The notes under the pieces: model-generated | Seen by the model: only the letters and a program-made list of their open reading frames with translations | Database searches by the model: none | Told to the model about the DNA's origin: nothing | Shown here: one piece after another, positions 43,136-55,700 of the stretch | Numbering within the stretch: the first letter of the stretch is position 1 | How the letters are laid out: every line of letters begins with the position of its first letter | Program-made: the position numbers and the translations under genes | DNA from: Meloidogyne chitwoodi | Taxonomy: Eukaryota; Nematoda; Chromadorea; Rhabditida; Meloidogynidae | Assembly (NCBI GenBank): GCA_015183035.1 | Contig: JACZZP010000010.1 | Location: 744,001-808,000 of the forward strand | DNA length: 64,000 bases | Direction: 5' to 3'

Positions 43136-46100
43136 ATGCCTACTACTATTTTCTCTTCTTTTTTTATTTTACTTCTTGACCTAAGGCATTCCTTGACAAG
43201 GCTAAATAATTATTTTATTTTACTTTTTCTCTTCTTCCTGTTACTGACCGGTGGTGGAATTATTAATAATAATAATAGAGTAATAATGACAACAGCTAGA
43301 AAATTGCCTGACTTAAATTGGCAATCTAATAATTTAATGTAAGTTTTTTTTAGAAAATTAAAATATTTATTAAAAATCATTAAAATCCGGTCTTTCTCTT
43401 TTATTATTTTTTTAAATTTGTTTTTGTATATTTTCATGTGCTTTTGCGGCACATTTTGTTGTTAGTGCAAATAAAAAATAAAAAATAAATAAATAGTTAG
43501 CGGACGTGCCCAATTTAACCAAATTTTGTTTTTCTTTAATTTTCATACAAATCGACCGCAAAATATATAAATAAATAAATAATAAAAATAATCATTCCCC
43601 AAATTTATTTTTTGCTTCAATTCCTTTTCTTTTTTTTTAAATTGCGCGATTCAATTAAATTTAATTTTATATTAATTTATTTTTTTAAAAAAAAGGGGGA
43701 ATATACATAAATAAATAAATAAATATAAAAAAAATAAATAAAATAAATAAAATATTTTAAATATTTACTTTTGTCATTTTATTTATTTATTAACCTTTTA
43801 AATAATTTTAGATATCTTATTTCTACTATTAAATATGTTTTAAAGGTTTAAATCCTCCTTTATACATGGGAATATTTAAATATACCTAATTCTTTTTATT
43901 TAATTCTCATGGAATTTAATATTCCTTTTTCTTTTCTAAACGGTCACATCTCTCATTATTATTTTTTGTGGCCCTGTCCTCCGCGCATTTAAATATAACA
44001 AACAAATATTTTTTTTCTAGTTTAAAATATATACATACTTTTTTTTCTTTAGCATGCGACCACAAATAAATAAATAAATAAAAATATATATTTTGTTTTT
44101 AAGTGTCGGTTTTTGTTTCTTTTCTTATGCCGATGCGCGGTATATAATAAATAAATAAATAAATAAATATAGATATTTTTAGTTTGAAAAAAAATTAGAT
44201 GGATTGGATAGATGGCAGGTGTGTTTTTTGAAAGCGGGCAATTTCAAAAATACAGATTTTTGGATAAAAAAATAATTTAGTTGAAATACAACACTTTTTG
44301 GTTTTAAGTATTTTTCTGAGAGACAGAAAGAAAAAAAGAATATTTAGGGGTACTCATTCATTCATTTATTTATTTATTTATTTCTTCAATCCCTGGCGAT
44401 TATGTAATTTTTTGAAAAAATATGGAATTAAATTTTAAAAAGAGGAAAATAAAAATATCAAATAACAATATTTTTATTTATTTATTTTTTTCTAGTTTAA
44501 GAAATTAAAAATAAAAGAAAATTTACTTAAAATAATTTATTTTCTAAACATTCCCTCAAATCACTTTTTCAATTTTTTTTTTAAATTTTAAAAAGATTTC
44601 TGACTAAAAACAAATAAATAAATATATTTATTTATTTTCAAGGTTATTTTTAATAAAATTCCATTAAAGGACAGTTAATTATTTTTAAACTATTGTTTTG
44701 TCAGTTTTTAAAAAAATCACATATGGCGCGATTCTGTCATTTATATATTTATTATTTTAATAAATAAGAACATTTATATAATATAATTGACTGATCTAAA
44801 TATATTATTATTGACCTTTTATTGTCGGCATTTTTATAAAATGATTAATTGAATAATTTAAAATAAAATTCTTTTTTTTCTTAAGAAAGGAGTGTTCCCT
44901 TCTCCTCCAATATTTTTATATTTTTTAATTAAAATATTTTAAATTTTAGACAAAAAAATATTTAAAAAATAAAATAATATAAAATTACCTAGTTTTATTT
45001 TAAATTATTTTATTTTAATTTTTGGTTTAGTTTTTACTGAATATTTTTTTATAATTTTTTATTTGAATAACTCAAGGTCATCTCTCCTATATACCCAAAA
45101 AAAGAGATTGAAGAGAAATCGCTTTCAAGACCGGTCAATGAATTTGGGAAGGGGTTTGAGAGAAAGTAAAAATTGATTATTAAATAAGAAGACTCTCATA
45201 AGGCTTTTAACGTTCATTTGACTAAATATAATAAATAATACACAAATAAGCTAATAATAAAACAAATATATTTACTCTCTCCTTAAAATAAAGTCAATGA
45301 CCCTTGAATAAAAATTAAAAAAAGAAAAGAAAAAAAATATATATTTAGGTAAGTTATTAAAATACTTAATATTTAAAAATATTTTCTAATCATTTTTTCT
45401 TATCATTTAAAAAATAAAAAAATATTACTAATTTTAAAATTATTTTGTAGGATAAAGGAAAGACAAATAAATATATTAAAATAAATAAATAAAGGATTAG
45501 GAGAATATATAAATATTTATTTATTTATTATCAGTTAATAACTAGTTTATATTTTTTTATTTTTAAGAGAAATAAAAGGAAATAATATTAAGAAAAATAA
45601 TATTTAGATATTATTGGGTATTATTATTATTTTTAAATATTTTTATTTATTTATCAAATATAAATATTAAAAAAAAAAAAGAAAAAAATCAGAATATTAA
45701 GCCAATATAAAATAATTAATTAATTTTTATTTTACTTAACAAATATATGTATAACTTTATTTTATTTTTTTAATTGTAACATTTTTATTAATATTTTTTA
45801 AGAAAAAATAATAAAATATTACTATTTTTTGTGACATTTTATTATAAAATATTTTTTACAATTCTTTTTTTTTAATAAATAATAATAATAAAAATAACTC
45901 GTTAATCAACTTAAGCTTTTCACTAAAAAAGAGAAAAGTTTCTCACACATATTCTTCTCTTCTTTTTTTTTAAAAAAGAAGAGAATGCTTAAGAAAAAGA
46001 AGAAATGAATAAATTTGGGTAATTTAATAATAAAAAAGAAATATAATTGTGAAAATAAAAAAAAAATAATAATTATTATTATTATTATTAAATTATAATA

Positions 46101-49100
46101 TAACTATATAGGTATATATATTAATGAAGATTTAAAATAATTTAAAAAAGTCTTCAAACTTATATCCCTTCAATAATAAAAATTTTAATGTTTTGTAAAA
46201 TAAAATTAAAATAAATAAACAAATATTAAAAAATACGCTTTTTAAAAAAAAAATCTTTTTTTATTAGCTATTTAATCGACCATCAAAAACATTATTTGTT
46301 CTTTTCCATTCCTTTAAAAATAATTTTTTTAAATAAAAATAAGAAAAAAATTAATTTATTTTTTTTATAAAAAATAATATTTTAAATTTTTATTAAATGA
46401 AGAGAATTTTAATAAAAAAATTAAATAAATATTTTAAAAATTATTTAAATTAATTTATATAATTAAATATTTATATAATCAAGATTATGGTAATAATTGG
46501 AAAAATAAAAATAATTAAAATTATTTTTAATTTAATTATTAATTATTTATTTATTTAAATATTCTTTAATTTAGTTATATCCATAATTATTTTTTTATTG
46601 ACCTTGTTTTTGTTTTGTTATTATTATTAAATAAAATAAAAACTAAGAAGTATCCAGCTATGTTGCCTAACTAAAAATCCTTTTTTTAAAATTTATATAT
46701 TGTTTTTAATTTTTGTATCAAATATTCTCTTTTAATCACAGTTGGATATATTTATTTATTTTAAAGTTATTATTATTTAAATAAAGTTTTATATTAATGG
46801 AAAATATAATTAAAAATATAAAATTTAAATAAATTAATTAATTTTAGATTTGATATAAGTAACACAGAACATGTAAAAAGAGTAAATTTATTAGATAGAA
46901 TAACTTTACTATGTCCTCCACCTGTTATTATTGATGATGAATATGAACATTCAAAATTATTTATGGCAAGTTAATTTTTTTTTTTAAATTAATTATTTTA
47001 AATTAATTAAATATTTTTTAATAAATAAAAATAAAATATAATTTTTATTTTAATATTTAATTATTTTTTTATTTTATTTTTCACTTCCTTTTTCTGCAAA
47101 AATTTATTTATTTTTCTTTATTTTTTCAATCAATTTACTATACAATTGGCAAAAAATTTTTCTTTCTTTTTTTTTTTGCTAAAAATAAAATTAGGAATTT
47201 CCTTTTTGAAATAAATAAATTATAATTTCAACAAAAATTTATTTTTGTTGAAATTATGGCACTGAAAGCATGGAATGAATAAATAAATAAATAAATAAAT
47301 AAAATTAAATTAGAAAGAGCTCTAAATGATTAAGTAAACAATTAACTTTTTGTTAGAACAATAGATGAAACAGCCATTTAAAATCTAAAAACAATAAACT
47401 TAAGTTTTAGACAAAATGTCATAACTATAAATCTGTTGAAACGTAGGGCAGAATTGAATTGCTTCTTTTTCTTTTATTAAATCATAAATAATTAAATATT
47501 TTTTTATTTATTTATAATTAATATAAATTAAAAAAAAAACATTTAAATAATTAGAGTAACTATTAAATAATGCTTTAAATAAGTTATTTTATTTTCTTAT
47601 GTTTTTAAAATAATTTAATTTTTAAAATAAAAATTAAATTAAATATAATTTGTTAATAAATAAATTCTTTATAATTTTATTTTTCTTGGCCAAAATTTGT
47701 GGAATATATTCAAAACATTTATAAATAAAATAAATATACTTATCTCTTTTTTATAATTTTATTTAGTAATTGGTCATTTTGCGCAATTTTTCTTCTTCTT
47801 TTTTTCTCTAGGGACAAATTTTTATCTTTCAAAAAACTCAATTTGCTATTTTTTTGGATTTTAATCTCTTTTTTAAATTAATTTTAATAGAAGATAATAA
47901 ATGAAAATTTTTAGACACTTTTTTGGAAAATAAATATTAAAAGATTTAACTAAATTTAAATTAATTATAAATATTTTTTTAAATAATTTTAATTTATTTA
48001 TATAAACTTATCAGCTTTTCTTTTTCTTTTCTTTCTTTTTGAAAAAATAGTAATTGGTAATTTTTCATTTGTTTTTGTGCCAAACAAAACCAAAATAAAA
48101 TAACTAATTTGAAAATATAAATTTATTTTGTTTATCGGTTATTTGTATTAAAAATAAAAAAGAAAATTAAAAATAATTTTAAATAAATTAATTGGGCATA
48201 GAGAGAAAAGGATATATCTATATTCTTTTTTTAAAATTATAGATAAAGCCCCAATTATTTGTATTGCATGACAAAAATAAATTTATATAAAATTGTTATT
48301 TTTACTAAAATATTGAAAAATAAAAATATAATATTTAATTAAAAATAAATTCTAAATCTTTATTTATTTTTTTAGTAATTTATATTTTAAAAATCTTTTT
48401 AATAATAACAAATTTGTATATTATTTTAATTATTTTTAATTATTATTTGATTTATTGTTGCTATGGTTTTAATATTTTTTTATTTATTTTTATTCTCTTT
48501 ATAAGCATCCAATTTCATAATATTTTTTACTTTTAATTCTTCTGCTTTTTTATTTTATTTTTTCATTCTCATTATTATCCTCAACACCTGCTGGGACTAT
48601 AAATAACAATTATTATTATTATAAAATAATAATAATTGGAAAAAATAAAAATATGAAAAAGAAATGAGGGGAAAATTAAAAAAATATTTTAAATTAATAT
48701 AAATTCAGATACATAATTTAAAAACTTGGAAAATATTAATTAATTTTAATTTAAAAATATATATATATTTATAAAAATATTATTTTATTTTATTTTTTTT
48801 AATATTAATTTTATCATAATTTGCGAAACAATTTTTTTAAATTTAAATTAATATAATAATAAAACAATTAAATATTCTTTAAAATATTTAATAAGAAAAT
48901 AAATATTATTTTAATTTATTTAAATATAATTTAATTTATTTAAATATGTATCTAGTCTTTTATTAATTATTAAAAAAGACCAAAATTAAACAAATCACAC
49001 ACTCCTTAACCTTCTTTTTTAAAATAGATAATCTTTTTTCTTTCTCTTTATTATTATTTTTTACTTGACAATATCCGCCTCTTGAGCTTATTATCTCTTT

Positions 49101-50085
49101 TTATTTTATTTTTTAATATTCCGACATAAAAAGGCTTTAGACCTTCAAAGAGATTAGAAGGTTATTATTGACCTTTTTTATTATTAAAAAATAAATTAAT
49201 TAATTTAATAATTTAAAAAAATTAAAGGTATCTAGAAATTCTTATGAACGTTGTTTTCTTAATGGTGATGAACGTCAATTAGGTGTTTGTTCAAGTATTG
49301 ATAGACAATCCTCTATTACACTTGTCTTTAGAGAATTTTCTCCATTACCCTCAGCTTTTACTTTTAGGCCTGGATATTCTTATTTTGTTATAAGTTTGTT
49401 AATATTTTATTGTTAAATATTTATTTATTTTTAAAGCAACATCAAATGGAACATTAAATGGTTTAAATAATACTCAAGGTGGTCTTTGTTCAACAAAAAA
49501 TATGAAATTAAAATTTGATGTTTTACCTTTAATTTCTTCTATTGATAATGGTTATATTTTAATTTAATTTATTTAAATAAATTTAGATCAACAATTAATT
49601 ATTTCATCATCATCATCAGAACAACAAAATTCTTCTTCTTCTCAAAAACCTTTAAAAAATAATTTACAACAAAAAATTCATCATAGGCATTCACATCATC
49701 ATCATTATCATAAATCAAAAGAAGAATTAATAATAGAAAAAGAAGAAGAAAAACAAAAAGAAAATATAAATAATAAATTAATAATAACTTCTTCACATCC
49801 ACCATTTATTTATGTTATTCATACTGATAATGATGAAAAACCAATAATTTTAGAGGAAGAAGAAGAAGAAGAAAAAGAACATTCTTCTAATTATTTTAAT
49901 AATGAAATTACTTCCAATACTACTTTAATTATATTTTCTAATGAATATTTAGGTAAATTAATTATTTTTAAATAAATAAATATATTTTATTTCTTTTAAA
50001 AATAGAATCTTCATCAAATCAACAAAATTTTATTTATTGGAATTTTTTATTAATTAATTTATTAATTATTCTATGGTTATTATAA
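43136..50085 (+). CDS. Ephrin, GPI-anchored type
   Basis: Six exons (43136-43338, 46848-46965, 49228-49393, 49437-49550, 49587-49952, 50006-50085) give 348 residues. A hydrophobic signal (YFILLFLFFLLL) precedes the ephrin domain: LPDLNWQSNN, RVNLLDRITLLCPPP, LFMVSRNSYERC, GVCSSID, then LCSTKNMKLKF. The four ephrin cysteines are present. A 120-residue Ser-, His-, Lys- and Glu-rich spacer leads to a hydrophobic end (FLLINLLIILWLL), as expected for GPI attachment; C. elegans ephrins are GPI-linked ligands of the VAB-1 Eph receptor in epidermal and neuronal morphogenesis. The ATG at 43136 is the best in-frame start; upstream exons are possible. Intron 2 has a GC donor (ATG|GCAAGT), which restores the conserved VSR. 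Confidence 0.85.
43339..46847 (+). other. Ephrin intron 1 (3.5 kb)
   Basis: Long AT-rich intron with several (AAAT)n runs, for example 44145-44169, and an oligo-purine hairpin near 45949-45984 (TTCTCTTCTTTTTT against AAAAAAGAAGAGAA). No nested gene was recognised on either strand. Confidence 0.45.
47222..47257. repeat. Perfect 17-bp inverted repeat with 2-nt spacer
   Basis: ATAATTTCAACAAAAAT at 47222-47238 is mirrored exactly in reverse complement at 47241-47257. It forms a near-perfect cruciform or RNA hairpin in ephrin intron 2. Confidence 0.55.
47277..47303. repeat. (AAAT)n microsatellite
   Basis: About seven AAAT units. Such runs recur through the window (43559, 43710, 44070, 44145, 59645). 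Confidence 0.7.
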
Positions 50086-50857
50086 AAAATATATATATTA
50101 AATATATTTAAACAACACAGATTAACAACATTTAAAAATGAAAAAAAATAATAATACCGGTTTATTCCCTAAAAATTTAAATAAAATATTTTTTTTTAAT
50201 TTTAATACTAATATTCTATTTTAAATTGTTAGATAAATTTTTTTTAATAAAAAATACTTATTTTAGAATTTTTTGTCAGATTCCATAGTCTTATATTTTA
50301 AACTACTGTTAAATTTTGAACTTTTTTTATCTAACAATTTGTAGTTTTTAATTTTTAATATTATTTTTATGTCTTTCTTTTTTTGCCAAATTAATTTTTA
50401 TACATATTATTATTTAATAATTTGAATATTTATAAATATTTTTAAAAAGTTAATAATTAATTGATTTTCTAAGAAAAATTATTTAATAAAAAAAATAAAG
50501 ATTAGAAGTTGAATACACTTGATACGTTATTTCCGAGGTATTTTTCTAATTTCAGGATCAAACAAAACTTAATATCTAGCCTATCAAATAAAAAAAAAAC
50601 ATTCAACAAACATATTTATTTATTATACATTTACAACATATATACAATCAAATACAAATATATATAATACATACAATAGAAACAATAGGCATACAAATAT
50701 ATATAGTTTAGGGGATATAGCACAATTAATATATTTAGGGAAGAACAATACTTATACATATATATAGAACAAGAATACCTAGAAGGGAATACCTATACAT
50801 ATTTATATATTTTTACATTATTATTATCATCTCATCCCTCTCTTTTTTCTTTTGACT
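50086..50857. other. Convergent 3' regions, no gene seen
   Basis: Between the ephrin stop (+) and the stop of the next gene (-). AT-rich with TATA/CATA-rich stretches from 50610 to 50815; it should hold both 3' UTRs. Confidence 0.4.
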
Positions 50858-51815
50858 TCAACCCTCTTCCTCATATTGGCTTGGAGACGCTCCCTCAGCT
50901 TTCGGTTCTTCAACGTTCTTTGCCATGTCACTGACCGCATTTGATGCCTTCTTGCCATCCGCTCCTGCCTTTGGTGTTTTCTTCTTATTTGCCGCAGTTC
51001 CATCTATTTTTTTTGAAGGAAGTCCCTTTGCAGAACTTTTTTCATTATCCTTTTGCTGAAAAAATAAATTTTAATTTAAAAAATTATCAATTTTAAATAA
51101 ATTTACATTTTCTTTGTCCTTCTTCTTCATCGAGAACCATATCAAAGCTCCAATGCCACCGACACACAGACCACCAACAAGAAAACCAACAATTATCCCA
51201 ATTACAAGACCTCCACCGGACCCGGATTCTTCGCATTTTTTTTCGGTCGGAGGCGTTGTCGTTGTAGCTTTTGTCGTTGGACATTCTGTCTTTGGACATT
51301 CTGGACACTTTTCCGTTGGAGGAGCTTCTTTTGTTGTTGTAGTCGTTGTAGTTTGAATTGTTGTCTTGGGAGGATTAATAGCAGCAAGTAGACGATAGTC
51401 ATTTGCATGCTGAATAAAAGTAAAATTAATGATTCTTTTATAAATGTAAAATCTTACAAAGCAGAATTCACTATTCATCTCCACAGCGCATAATTTGCCT
51501 TCATCTTTAAATTCACTGGAAAATTAATTTATTTAAAAAAAAATAAACAAAATATTCTCACACAAAGCCATCTTTGAATTGAACATTGCAGTCACCCGCA
51601 GAGAATTCCTTGTACTCGGTAATGTTGAATTTCTTTTTAACGCCAATGAAGTAGTTTATGTTGAGCTTTACCTCACCTTTCTTCGGAAGGTGATCACCAA
51701 GTTTAGCGTTTTCGGCATGTCCGGGTACTCCAAGCACAAAGAACGTAACAAACAGCAGCAGCAGAGAGCACAGAATTGAAGACTTTCTTGTCCAAGGTCC
51801 GGTGTCGAGCTCCAT
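50858..51815 (-). CDS. Type I membrane protein with Cys/Thr-rich stalk and glycine-rich TM segment
   Basis: Four exons (51815-51562, 51515-51458, 51409-51107, 51055-50858) give 270 residues. Residues 12-36 are a signal peptide (SSILCSLLLLFVTFFVLG, then GHA). The ectodomain (about 37-125) has GDCNVQFKDG and LCAVEMNSEFC, followed by a Thr-rich stalk with CPECPKTEC. The membrane helix is glycine-rich (GGGLVIGIIVGFLVGGLCVG). The 90-residue cytoplasmic tail is Lys/Ala-rich. An ATG eight codons earlier (51839) is also possible. TATA motifs lie at 51964-51970 and 51929-51936 on this strand. GC content is higher than in neighbouring genes. I do not recognise the ectodomain; it looks like a secreted-pathway receptor or surface protein restricted to nematodes. 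Confidence 0.7.
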
Positions 51816-52803
51816 TGGATACAGGCAGCGGAAGAGCATGAAGTGTTGTTGTTTGTTTAGATGTAGACGATGTTGGCGCAATTTTGATGAAGATTTTGTA
51901 GGTTGTTAATAATAAAGAAAATGATTGGTTTTTATAGTTTTGTATGATCAAGTTGGAGTGTTACTATATAAGCCGGCAAGCTTATCATAGTATAAAAGCC
52001 AGTTTATCCATTAAAATAGTCAGTAGGACCTGGCGCTTAATCCCTCTCCACTGTCATCAGCACAAGGCTCAGTGAATGAAGTCTTTAAAAGTTCTGGTAA
52101 TAGTAGTTAACGGATAGGGAATAAAATAAAAATATTTTTTAATGGAAAAGAATAAAATAATTTTTTGTTAAATTAATATAAGTAAATATTTTTTATTTTC
52201 TCAAAAATTAAGTAGATATAAATATAAGTGATGGACAAGTTTTGAGTTTTTAGGATGTCCTTTTTATTTCGTATTTCGGATTTATTTTCCCATTTTGTCC
52301 ATCCTTGATATATATAATAAAATATTTTTGAATACTTTTTATAATAAAACAAAATCCTCTTTTTCAGAATTTTTCAGTGTGTCAGATTCCATAATTTTAT
52401 ATATAAAATTAGTTATTTTATTACTACTACTAAATTTTAAATTTTTTTATTTTCTCTAACAATTTGTAAATAAATTTAAGCTTTTTTATGTCTTTCTTTT
52501 TTAAACTCATTTTTATATAATAATTTATATTAAAATATTAAAAAAAATTAATAATTGATTTTATTAATATAAATACACATATCTACACATAATTAAAAGA
52601 AATTGAGAGATTATTTAATTTAATAAAATAATAAAGATATTACAAGTTGACATATTTTATTTTTATTTTATTTAAAAGTGCCAGTATTATGTTAGTGAGA
52701 TCTATTTTGGGTATAAATAATTTTAAAAAATTATAAAAAAAAAAGATTATTTGCTTTGAAAAATAATAAAAAAATAGAGATTTAATTCTAAAAATATTAA
52801 TAA
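51816..52803. other. Promoter region of the type I membrane protein; rest featureless
   Basis: 51816-52110 is GC-richer and includes two TATA motifs on the minus strand (51964, 51929). 52110-52800 is AT-rich and holds the cho-1 3' UTR. Confidence 0.4.
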
Positions 52804-55700
52804 TTAATTTATAGAAGAATAATCACGATTATTACTTACAACATTACCATCTGGATGTAAAAGAGGAGCTAAAAAATAAAATTAAAAATATTTTTAAATA
52901 TAAAAACAAACAAATAGAAGCAACAGCTAAATGTTTTTGTTGTTGACTTTTTAAATGTCCATTTAATTGTATATTATTATTATTATTAGATAAACGTTGT
53001 AATGTTAATTCACTACTATTTACTGATATTGTAGAAGCATTAAAACTACTAAATTATTTTTTTAAAAATAAAATTAATTTTAATTTATTTAATTATTTAA
53101 CCTAGTATCAGGTAAACGTATAGAATCTGTTGGTAAATTAACAATACAACCAAGAATATCCCATTCTGGAGGTAATTTTCCATTAATAAAAGCATTTGTT
53201 GTAAATTGTGAAATAAATATTGTTGTAAATAAACTTGAAAGCATTGACATTGTTCGAAAAGGAAAATATTGAATTGAAGTTATTTGATCATAACTAATTT
53301 TAATTAAATAATAAAAATATTTAAAAAAATCATACAAAGGATAATAAATTATTGGATGAAAATGTAAAAGTGCTTCACCACCAGAAAGTCGTAAAATAAG
53401 TCCAACTATAATTTATTTAAATTTAATTAAAATAAAATATTATTAATTTAATTATACCAATATAACCAGCTAAACATCCATAAGTATTACTTTTATGAAA
53501 ATAAACAACACATAAAAGTTGAGGAAAAAGAATAACATAAACCTTTTTTTAATTATTTTAAATAAATAATTTAATTATTTAAATAATTTACTAAATCAGC
53601 ACATAAATACCAAAGACCATAAATTGAATTTATTGTTAAAGCCATTATTGTTGCTAAAATACCCACAGCAATAATACTAAAAAATAATTTATATATTAAT
53701 TAATATTTTAATAACCTAATTCTCATTACATAAATTACTTCTTTTTCACTTGCCTATTAAAATAATTAATTAAATTAAAAATACATTTTAATTTTAAAAA
53801 TATTTTATTTTTTTTAATTAATTTAAATTATCAACAAAAATGAAAATAAAATTAAATTGTTTTAAATAAATTCATTTTTTAAATTTTACATTAGGACGAA
53901 TTGTTAATTTCCAAATATTATGGGCAAACATTGAAGCAGCTGATAAAACAGAAGAATCAGCTGATGACCTTTTTATTAAAAAAAAAAAAAAGAATTAATT
54001 TAAATTAAAAAAACAAACATAACAGCAGCAGAAACAGCACCCAAACCAATAAAAGAAACCCATTTTGGAGTTAAATATTGAAAAACTAAAGGAACAACTT
54101 GAGATGTTTGATCAGCAGGAATTGAAACAGATTTTGTTCCATTACCCCAAGGTGAATATTCTGTTAAACTCCAATCTTTAATTTTAAATTAATTTTTTAA
54201 TTAAATTATAATTAATTAATTCACTTAAATTAAATTAAATAAAAATATTTTTAAAAAATATTTTTAAAAATACCAGTATTTCTAGCAATTGCACCTATAA
54301 GAGCAGGAGGAATTGCCATTAAAATACAACCAATTCCTGCTACAAATGACAATCTTTGTGCACCTTTAGATGTTTTAGAAGAAAGTACTCTTTGAAAATA
54401 TACCTTTTTTAATTATTTTTTAAATTTAATTTATTTTAAAAATAAATAAAAAACCTGCCAAGGTATACCACCAAATATTAACAATAACATACAATCAATC
54501 CATAAAAGTTTTTCTTTAAATCCACCAATTTGACCAATCCAACCAATTGCATTTTCTGATAAATCACTTGTTTTCTTTTGTAAAAGTGCTGCTGGAATAC
54601 AAACCCATAAACCAATAAATATACAAAAAAGTTGAACAACATCTGTATATCTTTAAATTAATTAAATTAAATGTTTATATTTTTACAATTAATATTCTTA
54701 AAATTTAAGTAAAAAATTTAAAAAAATATTTAAATTATTTTATAAATTTAATAAAATTTTATATTTATTTCAATACCATTATTAAAATTAAAAAACTTAC
54801 GCCACAGCATAAAGGCCACCAGTAAATGTATAAAAAACGGCAATAAATGCAGAAAGAATAACTGATGCAGCCATATCCATTCCTTTAATTAATTTAAATA
54901 ATAAAAATATATATTTTATTATTATTAAAATATAATAATAATTTTTACCTAGAATGACTGACAATGTAGCACCTTAAAAAATAAAATAATATTAAATATT
55001 ATTTAATAAATATAAAGGTATTTTTAAATAAATAAATATTTTTTATTAATTATTATTTAAAAAAACCCAATGCAGAGAGGATAGCCGCAGACCAAAAAAC
55101 CTGAGAAAAAAATATTTTTTTAATTATTTATTTATTTTAAAATAATTAATAAACCTCTCCAAGTAATGCAGGAAAGAACATAAGTCCACCAACTCTTTGA
55201 CCATATTTAATCTTTTTTTTAAATTAATTAATTATATTATTAAAATATATTTATTTACTTGAAAAGGGTCTAACATTGTAATATATCCTTGTTCACGCAT
55301 TGGACGTGCAAAAAAAATTCCTCCCAAAACTAAGGAAAGTGCATAACCAATTGGGGCTTGACAGCCTAAAATTCCACCATTGTAGAGTGCTTCAGCTGTT
55401 CCATTAATATAAGCACCACCTACCCATGTAGCTTTAAATTAATTAATTATAAATTAATTAATTAAAATAAATAAACCTGTCATAGTAAAAATACCAACAA
55501 TTGTTCCAATATTTCTACCTGCAAGCATTACCTAAAAAATATTTTATTTTTATTTATTAATTTATTTATTTTACTTCTTCTGTTTGTCCTCCTTCTATAA
55601 CATTTTTAGTGTCATCTGTTTTTCTACCAGCCCATATTCCAACAATTAAAATTAAAATGTAAAAGAAAATTATTGCAATAATTCCTAACCAATCAACCAT
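52804..55700 (-). CDS. cho-1: High-affinity choline transporter (SLC5A7 family)
   Basis: About 18 small exons on the minus strand, first ATG at 55700 and TAA at 52806-52804, give about 596 residues, matching the usual 580-600. It begins [20 protein letters not shown] and carries family blocks [86 protein letters not shown] and [19 protein letters not shown], all in order, with about 13 membrane helices. CHO-1 carries choline into cholinergic nerve terminals with Na+ and Cl- for acetylcholine synthesis. The C-terminal 65 residues (Asn/Gln-rich) are poorly conserved. An intron inside YYPF|YDQ (GTATGA donor) is needed to restore the family sequence before QYFPFRT. Confidence 0.92.

Larger units (their letters stand above)
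46966..49227 (+). other. Ephrin intron 2 (2.3 kb), GC-AG
   Basis: AT-rich; contains the hairpin at 47222-47257 and an (AAAT)n run at 47277-47303. No gene seen. Confidence 0.45.

Noticed and set aside
45949..45984. Oligo-pyrimidine/purine inverted repeat in ephrin intron 1
   Set aside because: Real pairing but low-complexity sequence of a kind common throughout this AT-rich window.
51816..51951. Longer N-terminus of the type I membrane protein
   Set aside because: The frame upstream of 51839 has no ATG; starts at 51839 or 51815 suffice for the signal peptide.
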